Shown: positions 1 to 9,602 of the stretch, in pieces | Layout of the letters: every line of letters starts with the position of its first letter | Numbering within the stretch: position 1 is the stretch's first letter | Assembly (NCBI RefSeq): GCF_030580865.1 | Contig: NZ_JAUQSY010000016.1 | Span: forward strand, 92,081 to 156,080 | DNA: 64,000 nt | Direction of reading: 5' to 3' | Source of the DNA: Hymenobacter aranciens | GTDB taxonomy: Bacteria; Bacteroidota; Bacteroidia; Cytophagales; Hymenobacteraceae | Made by a program: the position numbers and the translations under genes | Notes under the pieces: generated by a model | Told to the model about the DNA's origin: nothing | The model's database searches: none | What the model saw: the letters and a program-made list of their open reading frames with translations, nothing else

Positions 1-709
1 CTTCGTTCACCTTGGGGTAACCGTTGCGCTCCCAGCTGAGGGTGGGGCGGCTGAGCTCGGTGCGTGCGCCGTCGAGGGTCCAGGGGTTGCGCATGGCCGA
101 AATGTAGAGGCGTTGCTCGTTGTCGGTGTTGTTGCCGATGGGGCCGCTCTGGCCCGACCAGATGTAGTAGCGCTGCCCGTTTATCTCGGCCACTGTGCCG
201 TCGATGGCCCAGTAGTCGGCCCCCGGACTGATGATGCGGCCCTTTTCAACCCAACCGCCCCTGGTGGGGTCGGGGTTACTGTTTTCCAGCACCCACGATT
301 TCTGCCCGTCGCAGCAATTGCCGGGGCCAGCCGTGTAGTAGATGTACCACTTGCCGTCGAGGTAATGCAGTTCGGGTGCCCACACGTCGCGGCTATTGTC
401 TCCGGTGGCCAGGGGCGACCATACCGGGTAGCTAGGGGACGACCCGAGCTCCGACATCTTCGCCGTTTTGCGAATCGTGACGTTGTTGCCGGTCGTGGCC
501 ATGTAGTAGTAAGTGCCATCCTTCTGGTACACCCACGGGTCGGGGCCAGCGGTATTGCCGAGCAGCGGGTTGGTAAAAGTGGTGGCCGGCGTGGTCGGAT
601 TGGTGGGCGTTATCGGAGCGGTGGTGCCCGATTCTTTCTTGCAGGCCAGCAAACCCAGCAGCAGCAGCGGCGCCAGCATACGCGAGCGGTGGAAGGAAGC
701 AGATGTCAT
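1..709 (-). CDS. GH43-family glycosidase lipoprotein, 3' part missing
   Basis: An open frame runs from ATG at 709 off the left edge, giving 236 visible residues. A lipoprotein signal is seen, with lipobox LLAC and acylated Cys at residue 23, followed by a Thr/Pro-rich linker. The GH43 five-bladed propeller then starts at the motif GPDPWV, which carries the catalytic-base Asp; the pKa-modulating Asp is in AIDGTV. The general-acid Glu would lie beyond the edge. The protein is a close paralogue of the next gene (shared RKTAKMSELG). GH43 enzymes are mostly arabinofuranosidases, arabinanases or xylosidases; the exact substrate cannot be read here. It is probably exposed on the outer membrane and part of the neighbouring utilisation locus. 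Confidence 0.85.
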   Translation of the reverse strand, partial: MTSASFHRSRMLAPLLLLGLLACKKESGTTAPITPTNPTTPATTFTNPLLGNTAGPDPWVYQKDGTYYYMATTGNNVTIRKTAKMSELGSSPSYPVWSPLATGDNSRDVWAPELHYLDGKWYIYYTAGPGNCCDGQKSWVLENSNPDPTRGGWVEKGRIISPGADYWAIDGTVAEINGQRYYIWSGQSGPIGNNTDNEQRLYISAMRNPWTLDGARTELSRPTLSWERNGYPKVNE

Positions 710-792
710 AGAAAAGGAAAGGTTTAGTAAGACGTATTGCTAAGGGGCAGCGGCGGCAATTGGTTTCCGGCCGCGAGGTTTTTTACGGAGCC

Positions 793-1857
793 TCACTCGC
801 CGGCCGGCCGGGGCAATGGCTGGCCTACCGCCGCCGGCACGCCAAAGTCGGGCGTGCCATCGGCGCGCCAGGTGATGGGTTGGATGCGCGGGCTGCGCAA
901 ATCGCCGCAGCCTTGGCCAGCGAGGGAGTTGGCGTGGTAAAGCAGCCAATCCTGAGTTCCGTCCTTCGACTTGAAAAAGCCGTTGTGGCCCGGCCCGAAA
1001 GCCTTGCCAGTGGGGTTTTGGGTGAATACCGGCCGGGCCGACTTGGTCCAGGAGGCCGCATCAAGCGGGTCGGAGCCGGTAAGCGTGAGCAAGCCTAGGG
1101 CGTAGTCGTCGGTCATGCAGTGGCTGGCCGAGTAGGTCACGAAGGTGCGGCCATTGTGCTGCAGCACTTCGGGGCCTTCGTTAGTGGGCGGGCCCTTGCG
1201 CTCCCAGTCGTAGGTGGGCCGGCTGATTTCGGTGCGCGGGCCGGTGAGCGTCCAAGGGTTGCGCAGGGCCGAAATGTAGAGGCGGCCCTCGCTGTTGGTC
1301 GTGCTTTCGACGCCGCACCACAGTAGGTAGCGCTGGCTGCCTAGCTCCAGCACGGTGGCGTCGATGGCCGAATAGTCGTGACCAGCGCTCAGCAACTGGC
1401 CCTTTTCGGTCCAGGTGCCAGTGGTGGGGTCGGGGCTGGGGTTTTCGAGCACCCAGAGGCGCTGGCTGGCGCAGCAGCCGCCCGTGCTGGAGCCAGCCGT
1501 ATAGTAGAGGTACCACTTGCCATCAAGCCAGTACAGCTCCGGGGCCCACAGGTGGCGCACGTTGCCGCCGCTGGCGGCGGGCGTCCACACTACGGTGCTG
1601 TAGGCCGTGCCGAGCTCCGACATTTTCGCCGTTTTGCGAATCGTCAGGTTGCGGTCGTTCGTGGCCACGAAGTAGTAAAAGCCGTCCTTCTGCGCCACCC
1701 ACGGGTCGGGCCCGCTACTGAGCAGCGGATTGGTGAAGGTGGTAGCCGCCGGAGTAGGAACCGCGGGCTGCAAGGTAGGGATGGCCTCTTTGGTACATCC
1801 CAACAGGCTCGCCAACGACGACACCACGACTGCAAAACGGACCGGAACAGGCAGCAT
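793..1857 (-). CDS. GH43-family glycosidase lipoprotein
   Basis: This is a 354-residue protein. The signal peptide ends in lipobox SLLGC (Cys21), so it is a predicted lipoprotein. A single GH43 propeller fills the rest. The catalytic triad is visible as Asp51 in GPDPWV, Asp166 in SAIDATV and Glu227 in NEGPEV, so the enzyme looks active. The family removes arabinose or xylose from plant polysaccharides or cuts arabinan. It lies 84 bp upstream of the truncated paralogue and downstream of susCD, from which it is separated by a strong terminator, so it may have its own promoter. A tandem duplication of this gene explains the pair. Confidence 0.9.
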   Translation of the reverse strand: MLPVPVRFAVVVSSLASLLGCTKEAIPTLQPAVPTPAATTFTNPLLSSGPDPWVAQKDGFYYFVATNDRNLTIRKTAKMSELGTAYSTVVWTPAASGGNVRHLWAPELYWLDGKWYLYYTAGSSTGGCCASQRLWVLENPSPDPTTGTWTEKGQLLSAGHDYSAIDATVLELGSQRYLLWCGVESTTNSEGRLYISALRNPWTLTGPRTEISRPTYDWERKGPPTNEGPEVLQHNGRTFVTYSASHCMTDDYALGLLTLTGSDPLDAASWTKSARPVFTQNPTGKAFGPGHNGFFKSKDGTQDWLLYHANSLAGQGCGDLRSPRIQPITWRADGTPDFGVPAAVGQPLPRPAGE

Positions 1858-1905
1858 AGACCAAGGTTAAAGTTAGGGAAATACGCCATTGGCGTACCCC
1901 TCTAT

Positions 1906-1940
1906 AAAAAGGGCCCCGACAAACTGCCGGGGCCCTTTTT
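1906..1940. terminator. Bidirectional intrinsic terminator after susCD
   Basis: A perfect 13-bp stem (AAAAAGGGCCCCG with its complement) closes a 9-nt loop. It has A runs on the left and T runs on the right, so it can work in both directions. It lies 46 bp after the susD stop. Confidence 0.85.
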
Positions 1941-1985
1941 AAGAAGTCTGCTGCTTTCAAACTATGCCAAAAGCGGCCATTGTAC

Positions 1986-3572
1986 CTACCAGTTAGGGTT
2001 TTGTTGCAGTCGGGCCAAGTCTACCTCGGTCTGAGGAAGCGGCAATAGGCTGGACCGGCCCACTACGAAGTTGTTGAAGTCGTCGTCGTGCGTCTTAAGC
2101 ATATCCACGCCGGCCTGGTTGTCCAGCAGGCCCCAGCGCTTGAGGTCGAACCAACGGGTACCCTCGCCGGTCAACTCGGTCACGCGCTCGTGCATGATTT
2201 GGGTGCGCAGGCTGGCCTGATTGAAATTACTGGCCTGCAGGTTGGGCATGTTGGCGCGGCGTCGTACGCGATTAATCAGCGGAATGGCAGCACCCGTTTG
2301 GCCTTGCTCGTTCAGGGCTTCGGCCTGCAGCAGCAGCACGTCGGCAAAACGCATCACGCGCTGGTTGATGGGCGAATTGAAGTCCTCGAACTGCCGGTAG
2401 TAATCGGTCTGGTACTTACGCCAGTACACGCGGCGCAGATTGTTGGAGTTGCTGCCAAAGCGCACCGGGTAGGTCTGCCCGTACACCAGCGGCACCGGAC
2501 TGTTGTCGGCCGGAATTGTGCTGGGGAACTGCGTTTGGTCGGCACGGTTGTAAAACACGGTGGCTGCCAAGCGCAGGTCCCGTTCGCCGTCGTTGTTTTC
2601 TTCGGTCAGAAACTCGTTCACCACCCACGGCCGTACTTCGCCATCGGTGAAGCCCAGGCCCGGCTCACCCGGCAGCACTGGCGGGCCAAAAAACTGCGAG
2701 CGTTGTCCGCTCTCCAGCGCGTTCACGTTGTCGCCGTCGTCGCCGGTATTGACATCGCTGAACTGCACCTCAAAAATTGACTCAATGTTATTTTCGGAGG
2801 TGTGGCGGAAGTTATCAGTGTAGCTGCCAGCTAGATTATAGCTCCCCGACAAGATTATTTTGCCAAACTCCGCTGAGGCCTCGGCCCAACGGCGGTTCTG
2901 CATGTGGGCCTTGCCCAGCAGCGTGGTGGCGGCGCCCGACGTAGCGCGGCCAATGTCGTTACCGGTGTAACTGGCAGGCAAGTCGGCCTGAGCTGTGGTC
3001 AGGTCGCTTATAATCAACTCCCAAGCCTGGGCTTCAGTGGCCTGGGGAGGAAGTATGCTCAGGTCAGTGCTGGCGGTGGTGCGTAGCGGTACGTTACCGT
3101 AGAGGGTCACCAGATTATAGTAGCACAGGGCCCGGATGAAGCGGGCTTCGGCCACGACGCGCTTTTGCAGGGCGGCATCCATCCCCGTAATCTTAGGTAC
3201 GTTGTCAATAACCTGGTTGCAGCGGAAAATCGCTCGGTAGTGGTCGGCATACACGTTGAAATTCACCTCAAAGTCGTAGTTGCCTACGGCAAAGCGGGTC
3301 CAGTCGCGCAACTCGTTCCAGGGGCTTTGGCTGAAGCCGACGTCGTCCCGGATATCGAAGGCAAAATTAAGCCAGCGCCGGTAGGTACCCAGTTTCTGCA
3401 GGCCACTGTACGTGGCATTAATGCCCTTGATGGCATCGTTGCTGTTGGTCCAGAACGATTCGGTGGTGGCCAAGTTAGGGTTCACCTGGTCGAGCAGGTC
3501 GCGCTCGCAGGCAGTAGCTGCCATTAGCAGGCCGCCGGCCACGGCCCAGCGTTTGAATGCGTTATATTTCAT
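1986..3572 (-). CDS. susD-like: SusD/RagB family glycan-binding lipoprotein
   Basis: This is a 528-residue protein with lipobox MAATAC (Cys22). The N-terminal part shows the typical SusD start, with Asn/Tyr-rich helices and a TPR-like section (AEARFIRALCYYNLV). The C-terminal section has the usual VLLLQAEALNEQG and RWFDLKRWG motifs, characteristic of RagB/SusD. Such proteins form the lid over the SusC barrel and bind oligosaccharides at the cell surface. It sits 38 bp downstream of susC on the same strand, the usual susCD pair. Length is normal for the family. Confidence 0.95.
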   Translation of the reverse strand: MKYNAFKRWAVAGGLLMAATACERDLLDQVNPNLATTESFWTNSNDAIKGINATYSGLQKLGTYRRWLNFAFDIRDDVGFSQSPWNELRDWTRFAVGNYDFEVNFNVYADHYRAIFRCNQVIDNVPKITGMDAALQKRVVAEARFIRALCYYNLVTLYGNVPLRTTASTDLSILPPQATEAQAWELIISDLTTAQADLPASYTGNDIGRATSGAATTLLGKAHMQNRRWAEASAEFGKIILSGSYNLAGSYTDNFRHTSENNIESIFEVQFSDVNTGDDGDNVNALESGQRSQFFGPPVLPGEPGLGFTDGEVRPWVVNEFLTEENNDGERDLRLAATVFYNRADQTQFPSTIPADNSPVPLVYGQTYPVRFGSNSNNLRRVYWRKYQTDYYRQFEDFNSPINQRVMRFADVLLLQAEALNEQGQTGAAIPLINRVRRRANMPNLQASNFNQASLRTQIMHERVTELTGEGTRWFDLKRWGLLDNQAGVDMLKTHDDDFNNFVVGRSSLLPLPQTEVDLARLQQNPNW

Positions 3573-3610
3573 GGGATAAAGTCGAATAGAAAAGGTGAAA
3601 CAAGCCAGCC

Positions 3611-6600
3611 TTACAAGCCGATTTGCAGGCCCAGCGTGAAGGTGCGCACGTTGGGGTAGCTGCCCTCATCGAGACCACGCACCAAAGCACCATCGAGGCC
3701 ACCCACCGTTTCGGGGTCGTAGCCGCTGTAGTTGGTGACGGTGAATACGTTCTGGCCTGAGGCGTAAATCCGCAGACGGCTGACAGCCTTGAGCCGGTCG
3801 GTGAGCGACTGCGGCAGGGTATAGCCTATCTGAAGGTTTTTCAGACGCATGTACGAGCCATCCTCCAGCCAACGGTCCGAGTTTACCCGCGAGTTGTTGT
3901 TGGCCGAAGTGTTATCGAAGCCTTGTTGGTCGCTGGCCACTACCGCCCGGGGCGTGGTGGTGCTGGGGTTTTCTGCTGTCCAGGGCCGGTAGTCGGCTGT
4001 GTGGTTGCCGGTCTGGTCGGTGCGCTCCAGCCAGTACTTGGTGTTGTTAAACACATCGTTGCCCTGAATGCCTTGGAAGAAAGCCGCTAGGTCGAAGTTG
4101 GCGTAGCTCGCCGTCAAGTTCAGGCCGTAGGTGAACTGGGGAAACACCCGGCCCACGTGGGCACGGTCTTTGTCGGCCGTAATCAAGCCATCGCCGTCCA
4201 GGTCTTTGTAGCGGGCATCGCCGGGCCGAAGGCCAGCCGGAATGTCGGTGTCGCCGGTCTGGTACACGCCATCGAACTGGTAGAGATAGAATGAGCCGAT
4301 TTCGTAGCCTTTCTCCGTGCGGGTTACGCCGCTGGGGCCGCCCTGGAAGAAGTTGGCCGAATTGCCGGAATTTCCCAGGTCAATCACCTCATTTTTCACC
4401 GTCGACAAGTTGGCGTTGATGCCGTACTTGAAGGCGCCACGGTTTTCGTTATAGCCGAGCAGAAAATCAAACCCGGTGTTGCGAATCTCGCCGATGGCCT
4501 GGTAAGGATTGTCGCCCTCGTTGCCGAAGGACAGCGCGATGCCCGGGTTCACGAGGGCATCGGTCGTGTTGGAAATGTAGTAGTCGGCGCCCAAAGTCAG
4601 ACGGTTTTCCAGAAAGCCCAGGTCCAGGCCGACGTTGGTGGTCCGGCGGGTTTCCCAGGTAATGCCCGGGCTACCGAAGTTGGTTTGCAGCGAGCCGTTA
4701 GCCAGGGCTTGGCTGCTGCCAAACGGGTAGTTTACGTTCGGGTTGATGAAGCCCTGGTAGCGGTAGGAACCGCCGTAGGCCCCGCCGATGTTTTCATTAC
4801 CGAGTTGCCCGTAGGATGCCCGCACCTTCAGGTCGCTGATGGCACTCACGCCCTCAAAAAACTTTTCGCGCGAGACGCGCCAGCCTACCGAGGCCGCACC
4901 GAAGTTGCCAGCACGTCTGCCCGGCGCAAAGCGCGATGAGGCATCGTTGCGGTACGCCGCCGTCACGAGGTAGCGCTGGTCGTAGTCGTAAGTGAGTTGG
5001 CCGAAGAACGAGCGTTTGCTGTTGATAAACGCCGAGCCTGCCACCTGCGGGCTGGATGAGCCGGCATCGAGTGACCAGTAGTACACCGGCCCCTGCCCAT
5101 ACTCGTTGTTGCGGCCGCGGGTGAACTCCGCACGGAAGCGCTGCTGGCTATAGCCGGCCACTGCCGTTATGTTGTGCTTATCGAAGCTTTTGTCGAAGGT
5201 GAGGGTGTTTTCAGCCATGCCAAACAGCTCATTGCCTTGGTTTTCGGCATAATACGAGCGGGCTCCCAGAGCGTCGTCGCCCACGTAGCGAAGTTGGCCG
5301 TACTGGCGCTTTTCCTGGTCGTGGTAGCCATGGTACTCCACCGCTAGGTTGAGACGATAGCGCAGCCAAGGCAGGATAGTATATTCGCCGAACAGACTGC
5401 CCTGCACCCGGTTGGAGGTGCCGGTATTGTCCAGGATTTTCTGAGCTCCCACAGGATTAGTACCGTACGATACCGCGTTGGGGGTGCTCAGGCCATAGCC
5501 GCCCTGCTGCGTGGGGTCATACACCGGCGTCACAGGCAGCATCCGCACCACATCGATAAATGGCAGGCCATTCACGCGGGTTTGGTTGGTGCGGGTCAGC
5601 AGCAGGCTTTCGCCTACCCGCAGCTTACCGGCATTGAAGCCGCTGTTTATGCGAGCGCTATAGCGCTCAAACTTCGGCCCCACAATGGTGCCGATTTGCT
5701 TGAAGTAGCCTCCGCTGATGTTGTAGTTAGACGAGCCGCCGTTTTGACCGGCCCCGCCGCCGCTCACACCCAGGTCGTAGCTCTGCACTGAGCCTTGCTT
5801 GATAAGTGCGTCCTGCCAGTCGGTATTAATAACCGCTGAGTCGGCATCAAGCGGCAGAACATTGGCAAAGGGCTGACGAGCTAGGCCGGAGTTGTCGTAT
5901 GCCTGATTAGTGACGTCGGCCCACTGTTGAGAGTTGGCCAAGTTGTAGCGCTTCACGATATCCTGCACGCCGCCGTACACGTTTATGGTAATGGCCGGGG
6001 CGCCCACCTTGCCGCGCTTGGTGGTGATGATGATAACGCCGTTGGCCCCGCGCGAGCCGTAGGGGGCCAGCGAGGCGGCGTCCTTTAGCACCTGCACGCT
6101 TTCGGCATCCTGGGGATTGAAGTCACGCAGGTTATCGGTCCACAGCCCATCTATTACATACAAGGGCTGGCTGTTGCTACCGAGCGAGCCCACCCCCCGG
6201 ATGTTCACCACCGAGGCCTGGCCGGGCGTACCGGAAGTAGACACTGCCACGCCGGGTACCCGGCCCTGAATGGCTTCGCCCAGCGTAGCGACCGGAGCTC
6301 GCTTCACGTCCACGGCGCTTACCGTAACCACCGAGCCCGTCACGTCTTCGCGCTTCTGGGTGAGGTAGCCTACTACTACCACTTCGTTCAGCTTCTGCAT
6401 GTCCTCCAGCAGCTGCACGTTGATGGTGGCTTCCGAGCCTACCGTCACATTTTGCGTCACGTAGCCCACGTAGCTGAAGGCCAGCACGGAGCCGGCCGGA
6501 ACATCGAGGCTGAACTGCCCTTCGGAATTGGTGCTGGTGCCCGTGGTGGTACCAACCACTAATATGCTCACGCCGGGCAGGCCTGCGCCTTTCTCATCCG

Positions 6601-6754
6601 TCACGCGGCCGCTGATAACCTGCGCCGGGCGGGAAGTGCTGGTGGCTGGTAAGGGAGCAGCCATTGCCGGGGCAACTGCTGCTACAACCAAAGGCAGGCA
6701 GCACGCCAATGCTGGTAGCAAAAGCTGCCTTGGCGGGGGTAGCATCTTTTTCAT
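3611..6754 (-). CDS. susC-like: SusC/RagA family TonB-linked outer membrane transporter
   Basis: The chosen ATG at 6754 gives 1047 residues and a clear signal peptide (MKKMLPPPRQ then a hydrophobic stretch ending in AMA). An upstream in-frame extension to 6889 overlaps the operator and is unlikely. In order there is a carboxypeptidase-regulatory-like domain (VISGRVTDEKG), the SusC signature (NEVVVVGY), a plug (VNIRGVGSLG, PLYVIDG) and a long beta-barrel ending in an aromatic-poor strand. No N-terminal STN domain is seen, so it should not signal through an anti-sigma factor; control by the LacI protein fits this. It imports oligosaccharides together with the adjacent SusD. Confidence 0.95.
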   Translation of the reverse strand: MKKMLPPPRQLLLPALACCLPLVVAAVAPAMAAPLPATSTSRPAQVISGRVTDEKGAGLPGVSILVVGTTTGTSTNSEGQFSLDVPAGSVLAFSYVGYVTQNVTVGSEATINVQLLEDMQKLNEVVVVGYLTQKREDVTGSVVTVSAVDVKRAPVATLGEAIQGRVPGVAVSTSGTPGQASVVNIRGVGSLGSNSQPLYVIDGLWTDNLRDFNPQDAESVQVLKDAASLAPYGSRGANGVIIITTKRGKVGAPAITINVYGGVQDIVKRYNLANSQQWADVTNQAYDNSGLARQPFANVLPLDADSAVINTDWQDALIKQGSVQSYDLGVSGGGAGQNGGSSNYNISGGYFKQIGTIVGPKFERYSARINSGFNAGKLRVGESLLLTRTNQTRVNGLPFIDVVRMLPVTPVYDPTQQGGYGLSTPNAVSYGTNPVGAQKILDNTGTSNRVQGSLFGEYTILPWLRYRLNLAVEYHGYHDQEKRQYGQLRYVGDDALGARSYYAENQGNELFGMAENTLTFDKSFDKHNITAVAGYSQQRFRAEFTRGRNNEYGQGPVYYWSLDAGSSSPQVAGSAFINSKRSFFGQLTYDYDQRYLVTAAYRNDASSRFAPGRRAGNFGAASVGWRVSREKFFEGVSAISDLKVRASYGQLGNENIGGAYGGSYRYQGFINPNVNYPFGSSQALANGSLQTNFGSPGITWETRRTTNVGLDLGFLENRLTLGADYYISNTTDALVNPGIALSFGNEGDNPYQAIGEIRNTGFDFLLGYNENRGAFKYGINANLSTVKNEVIDLGNSGNSANFFQGGPSGVTRTEKGYEIGSFYLYQFDGVYQTGDTDIPAGLRPGDARYKDLDGDGLITADKDRAHVGRVFPQFTYGLNLTASYANFDLAAFFQGIQGNDVFNNTKYWLERTDQTGNHTADYRPWTAENPSTTTPRAVVASDQQGFDNTSANNNSRVNSDRWLEDGSYMRLKNLQIGYTLPQSLTDRLKAVSRLRIYASGQNVFTVTNYSGYDPETVGGLDGALVRGLDEGSYPNVRTFTLGLQIGL

Positions 6755-6800
6755 ATTGGGTGGGGTAAAGTAAATGGAACTGCGAAGTAAGCACTTTTGC

Positions 6801-6812
6801 GCAAACGTTTGC
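6801..6812. promoter_or_regulatory. LacI-type operator upstream of susC
   Basis: The perfect palindrome GCAAACGTTTGC lies 46 bp upstream of the susC start codon, and is followed by a second half-site-like CACAAACG. It fits LacI/CcpA-family operators with a central CG. It is identical to four other sites in this locus. Confidence 0.75.
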
Positions 6813-6899
6813 ACAAACGACCAGCAAAAAAATAAAAGCAGTACTCGGCGCCCAGTGGCAGCAGAGCGGCAGAAAATAAATAATGGCAATTTGTTTGAG

Positions 6900-7258
6900 C
6901 TGCAAGTGGCTTGCTGTTAGGTTGTTTTATAGCATTAAAAGACTGCGGAAGCAGTTGGTGAGAAGCAGCTTAGCGGCTTCAAAAAAAAATCGTTTTGAAG
7001 GGCGAATAAGTTGTGGAAATGCACTCATTAGCCGATTCGGCCGGCTGTATACAATTGTTTCGGCTATTGAATGGCTGTTGTCCTGTGCTGACGGATTTTA
7101 GCACAGAATCACCCTGAAAGCAAGCGGAACGAGAATAATGGGGATGAAATAAGGGAAACGCATTTAAACGACTGTATGGCTGATGGATAACCGGTGAAAT
7201 AACGCAGCACTGGGGCAACAGATAGCCAACACGAGCAAACTGTATTACAAGAAATTGT
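6900..7258. other. AT-rich gene-free upstream region of susC
   Basis: This stretch is visibly richer in A+T than the flanking genes. It has only short open frames without a credible protein, and I see no repeat or RNA structure. It probably holds the long leader or promoter region of susC between two LacI-type sites. Confidence 0.5.
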
Positions 7259-7270
7259 GCAAACGTTTGC
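7259..7270. promoter_or_regulatory. LacI-type operator, distal site for susC
   Basis: An exact copy of GCAAACGTTTGC lies 458 bp from the susC-proximal site and just downstream of the neighbouring operon's terminator. Two distant identical sites would allow repression by DNA looping (inference). Confidence 0.65.
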
Positions 7271-7292
7271 TTTTGTTTGGGACGGTTAATAA

Positions 7293-7330
7293 AAAAGGCC
7301 CCGCCGACTGCAGAGTCAGCGGGGCCTTTT
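7293..7330 (-). terminator. Intrinsic terminator of the GH43-lectin operon
   Basis: A 12-bp stem (AAAAGGCCCCGC with its complement) has an inner GACT/AGTC pairing. On the minus strand a T run follows. It lies 17 bp after the stop of the upstream gene. Confidence 0.85.
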
Positions 7331-7346
7331 AAGCCAGGATGCGGGT

Positions 7347-9545
7347 TTACTGCACCACTACGAGCTTTTGGGTAGCCACGGTAGCCGGGCCCGTCAGGCG
7401 CACGGTGTACACGCCGGCCGCCAGGGCCGACACGTCCAGCGTCTGCTGCTGAGTAAGGCCTTGCGTGCCGGGGCGGCCGGGCAGCTGGGCCACGCGGCGG
7501 CCTTGCACGTCGAGCACTTCCAGGGCGAAGCTGCCGGTTTGGGCGGGCGTGTAGTGCACGCTCAGCTGGCGCTGGGCGGGATTGGGGTACAGCTCGAGGC
7601 CGGCGGCCAGAGCGGCAGCGGCCTTGGTGGGCAGGGTCAGGCGGGCGTCGTACTGCAGCTGGAAGGTCCAGCGCTGGGCGTCCACACCGTCGGGGTTGTC
7701 GTCGCGCTGCTGAATGTAGGTGCCGGGGTTAGTGCTGCCGTAGTCCACGTCGGCCACTTTTTGCGGATTGGTGGTGCCGTAGTGAATCAGCTTGCTGTAA
7801 ATGAGGTCGGTGTTGGTAATCAGCCAACGCTGGGCGGGGCTGCCGTTATCGTCGTACTGTTGCAGGCGCACGGGGCTGGCGTTGCTGTTGTTGGGCACTT
7901 CCAGACACTGCGGCAGGTTAGAAGTGGGGTCGAGCGCGCCGCGGTGGGTGAGCTTATAGGCATTAGTCGCCGCGTCGAGGGTGATAATCCAGCGCTGCGC
8001 GTCGTTGCCGTTGTCGAAATACTGGCTAATCTGGGCGCCGCGGTCATATAGGTTCAGCGGCACTTCCATGCACTGGTTGGTGCCCTTGTGGGTGATTTTG
8101 TAAGTGCCGCCCGATACGATGCCCACCGATTGCACGTCGAGCTTCCAGCGCTGGGCGTCGGTGCCGTTCTCGGGAGCCAGGCGCACGTTGGAACCGGCTG
8201 TGGTGCCGGCGGCTTCCAGCACCTGCTGGGTGTTGCGGAGGCGGATTTTGTAGAAGCCGCCATCCACGGCTTCCATCACAAAGCGTTGCGCATCAACGGC
8301 GGCGTTGGTGCCCTGAGTGGCTAGCGCCCCGGCCGCGCCAGTCAGCGAAACCCGGTTGGCAACGCCGGCGTGATTGAGGCGGTAGCTGCCGCCCACGTCC
8401 TGCGTCACCATCCAGCGCTGGCGGGTATCGGCTCCATTCTCATTAGCCAGCTGAATGCGAGCGCCGTCAGCAGTGCTGTTGTTTTCGATTTCGAGGCGGC
8501 GGGCCGGTGCGGCCTTGCTGCTGATGCGGTACACGGCGCCCGAGAGCAGCGTCCCCTCGTTGCACACGGTCACCAGCGGGCGGGCATCCACGCTGTAATT
8601 GGTCATGGCCAGAATCTGCAGCGTGCCGTCGCCCTCGAAGGTGAGGTGGTCGAGGCACACGCCCCGGTGGTTTGTCACGTTGTTGTCGAAGCGCTGGTAC
8701 GTGAAGTAATACTCGTCGCAGCCGGGCATCTTGAACATCGAGCCGCTGCCGGGGCCGCTGTGCTCGTTGTTGTAGATGAGCTGGTGGCGGAATGTCCAGG
8801 GACCCTGCACCGAGGGGGCAGTGGCGTACTGGGTGTTATAGGTGCCCAGGGTGCGGTCGCCGCTGCCGTAGGTCAGGTAGTAGGTATTAGCGCGCTTCAC
8901 CACGCTGGGGGCGTCGGCGTAGTTGCTGGGGGTGATGTTCTGCGAGTTGCCGACGAACGATGTCATGTTAGTCGCCAGCTGCCGCACTACCAGGCGCCCG
9001 CCACCGCCGTAAAACAGGTAAGGCGTGCCGTCGGGGTCCACGAATACGGCCGGGTCGCCGAGCACCGGCGCGTTGGGGTCGGTGGTGAGCAGCGGCGCAC
9101 CGCTGTCGGTGAAGGGGCCGGTGGGGCTGCTGCTGGTGGCTACCCCGATTTTGCCATCGGCGGCAAAGTACAGGTAGTAAGTACCATTGGCCAGCACCAG
9201 CGACGGGGCGGTGCCCTGCGCGTTGGCGCTTTCCCAGGAGCAGTTGGGGCCGAGGTCGAACACCGGCGTGGCGCTGGCCACGAAGTTCATCATGTCGGGC
9301 GAGCTGAACACGAAAAACTGCTTCGGCGTGGCCGCCAGCGCCGAGGGGTATATGCGGTAGTTGCCCCCGAAATATTGCATGTCGGGGTCGCCGTACTGGC
9401 TGGTATAGCTGTTGTTAGCGCCAACGGGCAGAATGGGATTGGTATTATTGGTCTGGGCAGCAGCCGGCAGTGCGGCGCCCGTCAGCAGCCCGGCGGCCAG
9501 CAGGGCCCGCAACGCCGGGGAGGGTAGTGGTTTAAACATGAGCAT
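7347..9545 (-). CDS. Secreted GH43 enzyme with two ricin-type trefoils and T9SS tail
   Basis: This 732-residue protein has a signal peptide ending at AAAQ (about residue 31) and a GH43 propeller at about residues 35-320. Two beta-trefoil lectin domains follow, marked by six QRW/QRF motifs from about residue 340 to 630. The C-terminal T9SS sorting domain has YPNPAQRQL and a VVVQ end. The base Asp53 (YGDPDM) and modulator Asp164 (LGDPAV) are present. The usual general-acid Glu is replaced by Asp211 in the motif YADAPS, where the neighbouring paralogue has TEAPY. Activity may therefore be altered or lost. The trefoils probably bind the polysaccharide. It is the last gene of a three-gene operon, 57 bp after its paralogue. 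Confidence 0.9.
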   Translation of the reverse strand: MLMFKPLPSPALRALLAAGLLTGAALPAAAQTNNTNPILPVGANNSYTSQYGDPDMQYFGGNYRIYPSALAATPKQFFVFSSPDMMNFVASATPVFDLGPNCSWESANAQGTAPSLVLANGTYYLYFAADGKIGVATSSSPTGPFTDSGAPLLTTDPNAPVLGDPAVFVDPDGTPYLFYGGGGRLVVRQLATNMTSFVGNSQNITPSNYADAPSVVKRANTYYLTYGSGDRTLGTYNTQYATAPSVQGPWTFRHQLIYNNEHSGPGSGSMFKMPGCDEYYFTYQRFDNNVTNHRGVCLDHLTFEGDGTLQILAMTNYSVDARPLVTVCNEGTLLSGAVYRISSKAAPARRLEIENNSTADGARIQLANENGADTRQRWMVTQDVGGSYRLNHAGVANRVSLTGAAGALATQGTNAAVDAQRFVMEAVDGGFYKIRLRNTQQVLEAAGTTAGSNVRLAPENGTDAQRWKLDVQSVGIVSGGTYKITHKGTNQCMEVPLNLYDRGAQISQYFDNGNDAQRWIITLDAATNAYKLTHRGALDPTSNLPQCLEVPNNSNASPVRLQQYDDNGSPAQRWLITNTDLIYSKLIHYGTTNPQKVADVDYGSTNPGTYIQQRDDNPDGVDAQRWTFQLQYDARLTLPTKAAAALAAGLELYPNPAQRQLSVHYTPAQTGSFALEVLDVQGRRVAQLPGRPGTQGLTQQQTLDVSALAAGVYTVRLTGPATVATQKLVVVQ

Positions 9546-9602
9546 AAGGTGGGGTTTTGAATGAAAAAATGAAGGTTGCTTGATGAGTCAGTGGGTTGTT
9601 AT

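Noticed and set aside
6883..7218. Short open frames in the gap upstream of susC
   Set aside because: They overlap each other on both strands, lack domains and lie in AT-rich leader DNA with no coding character.
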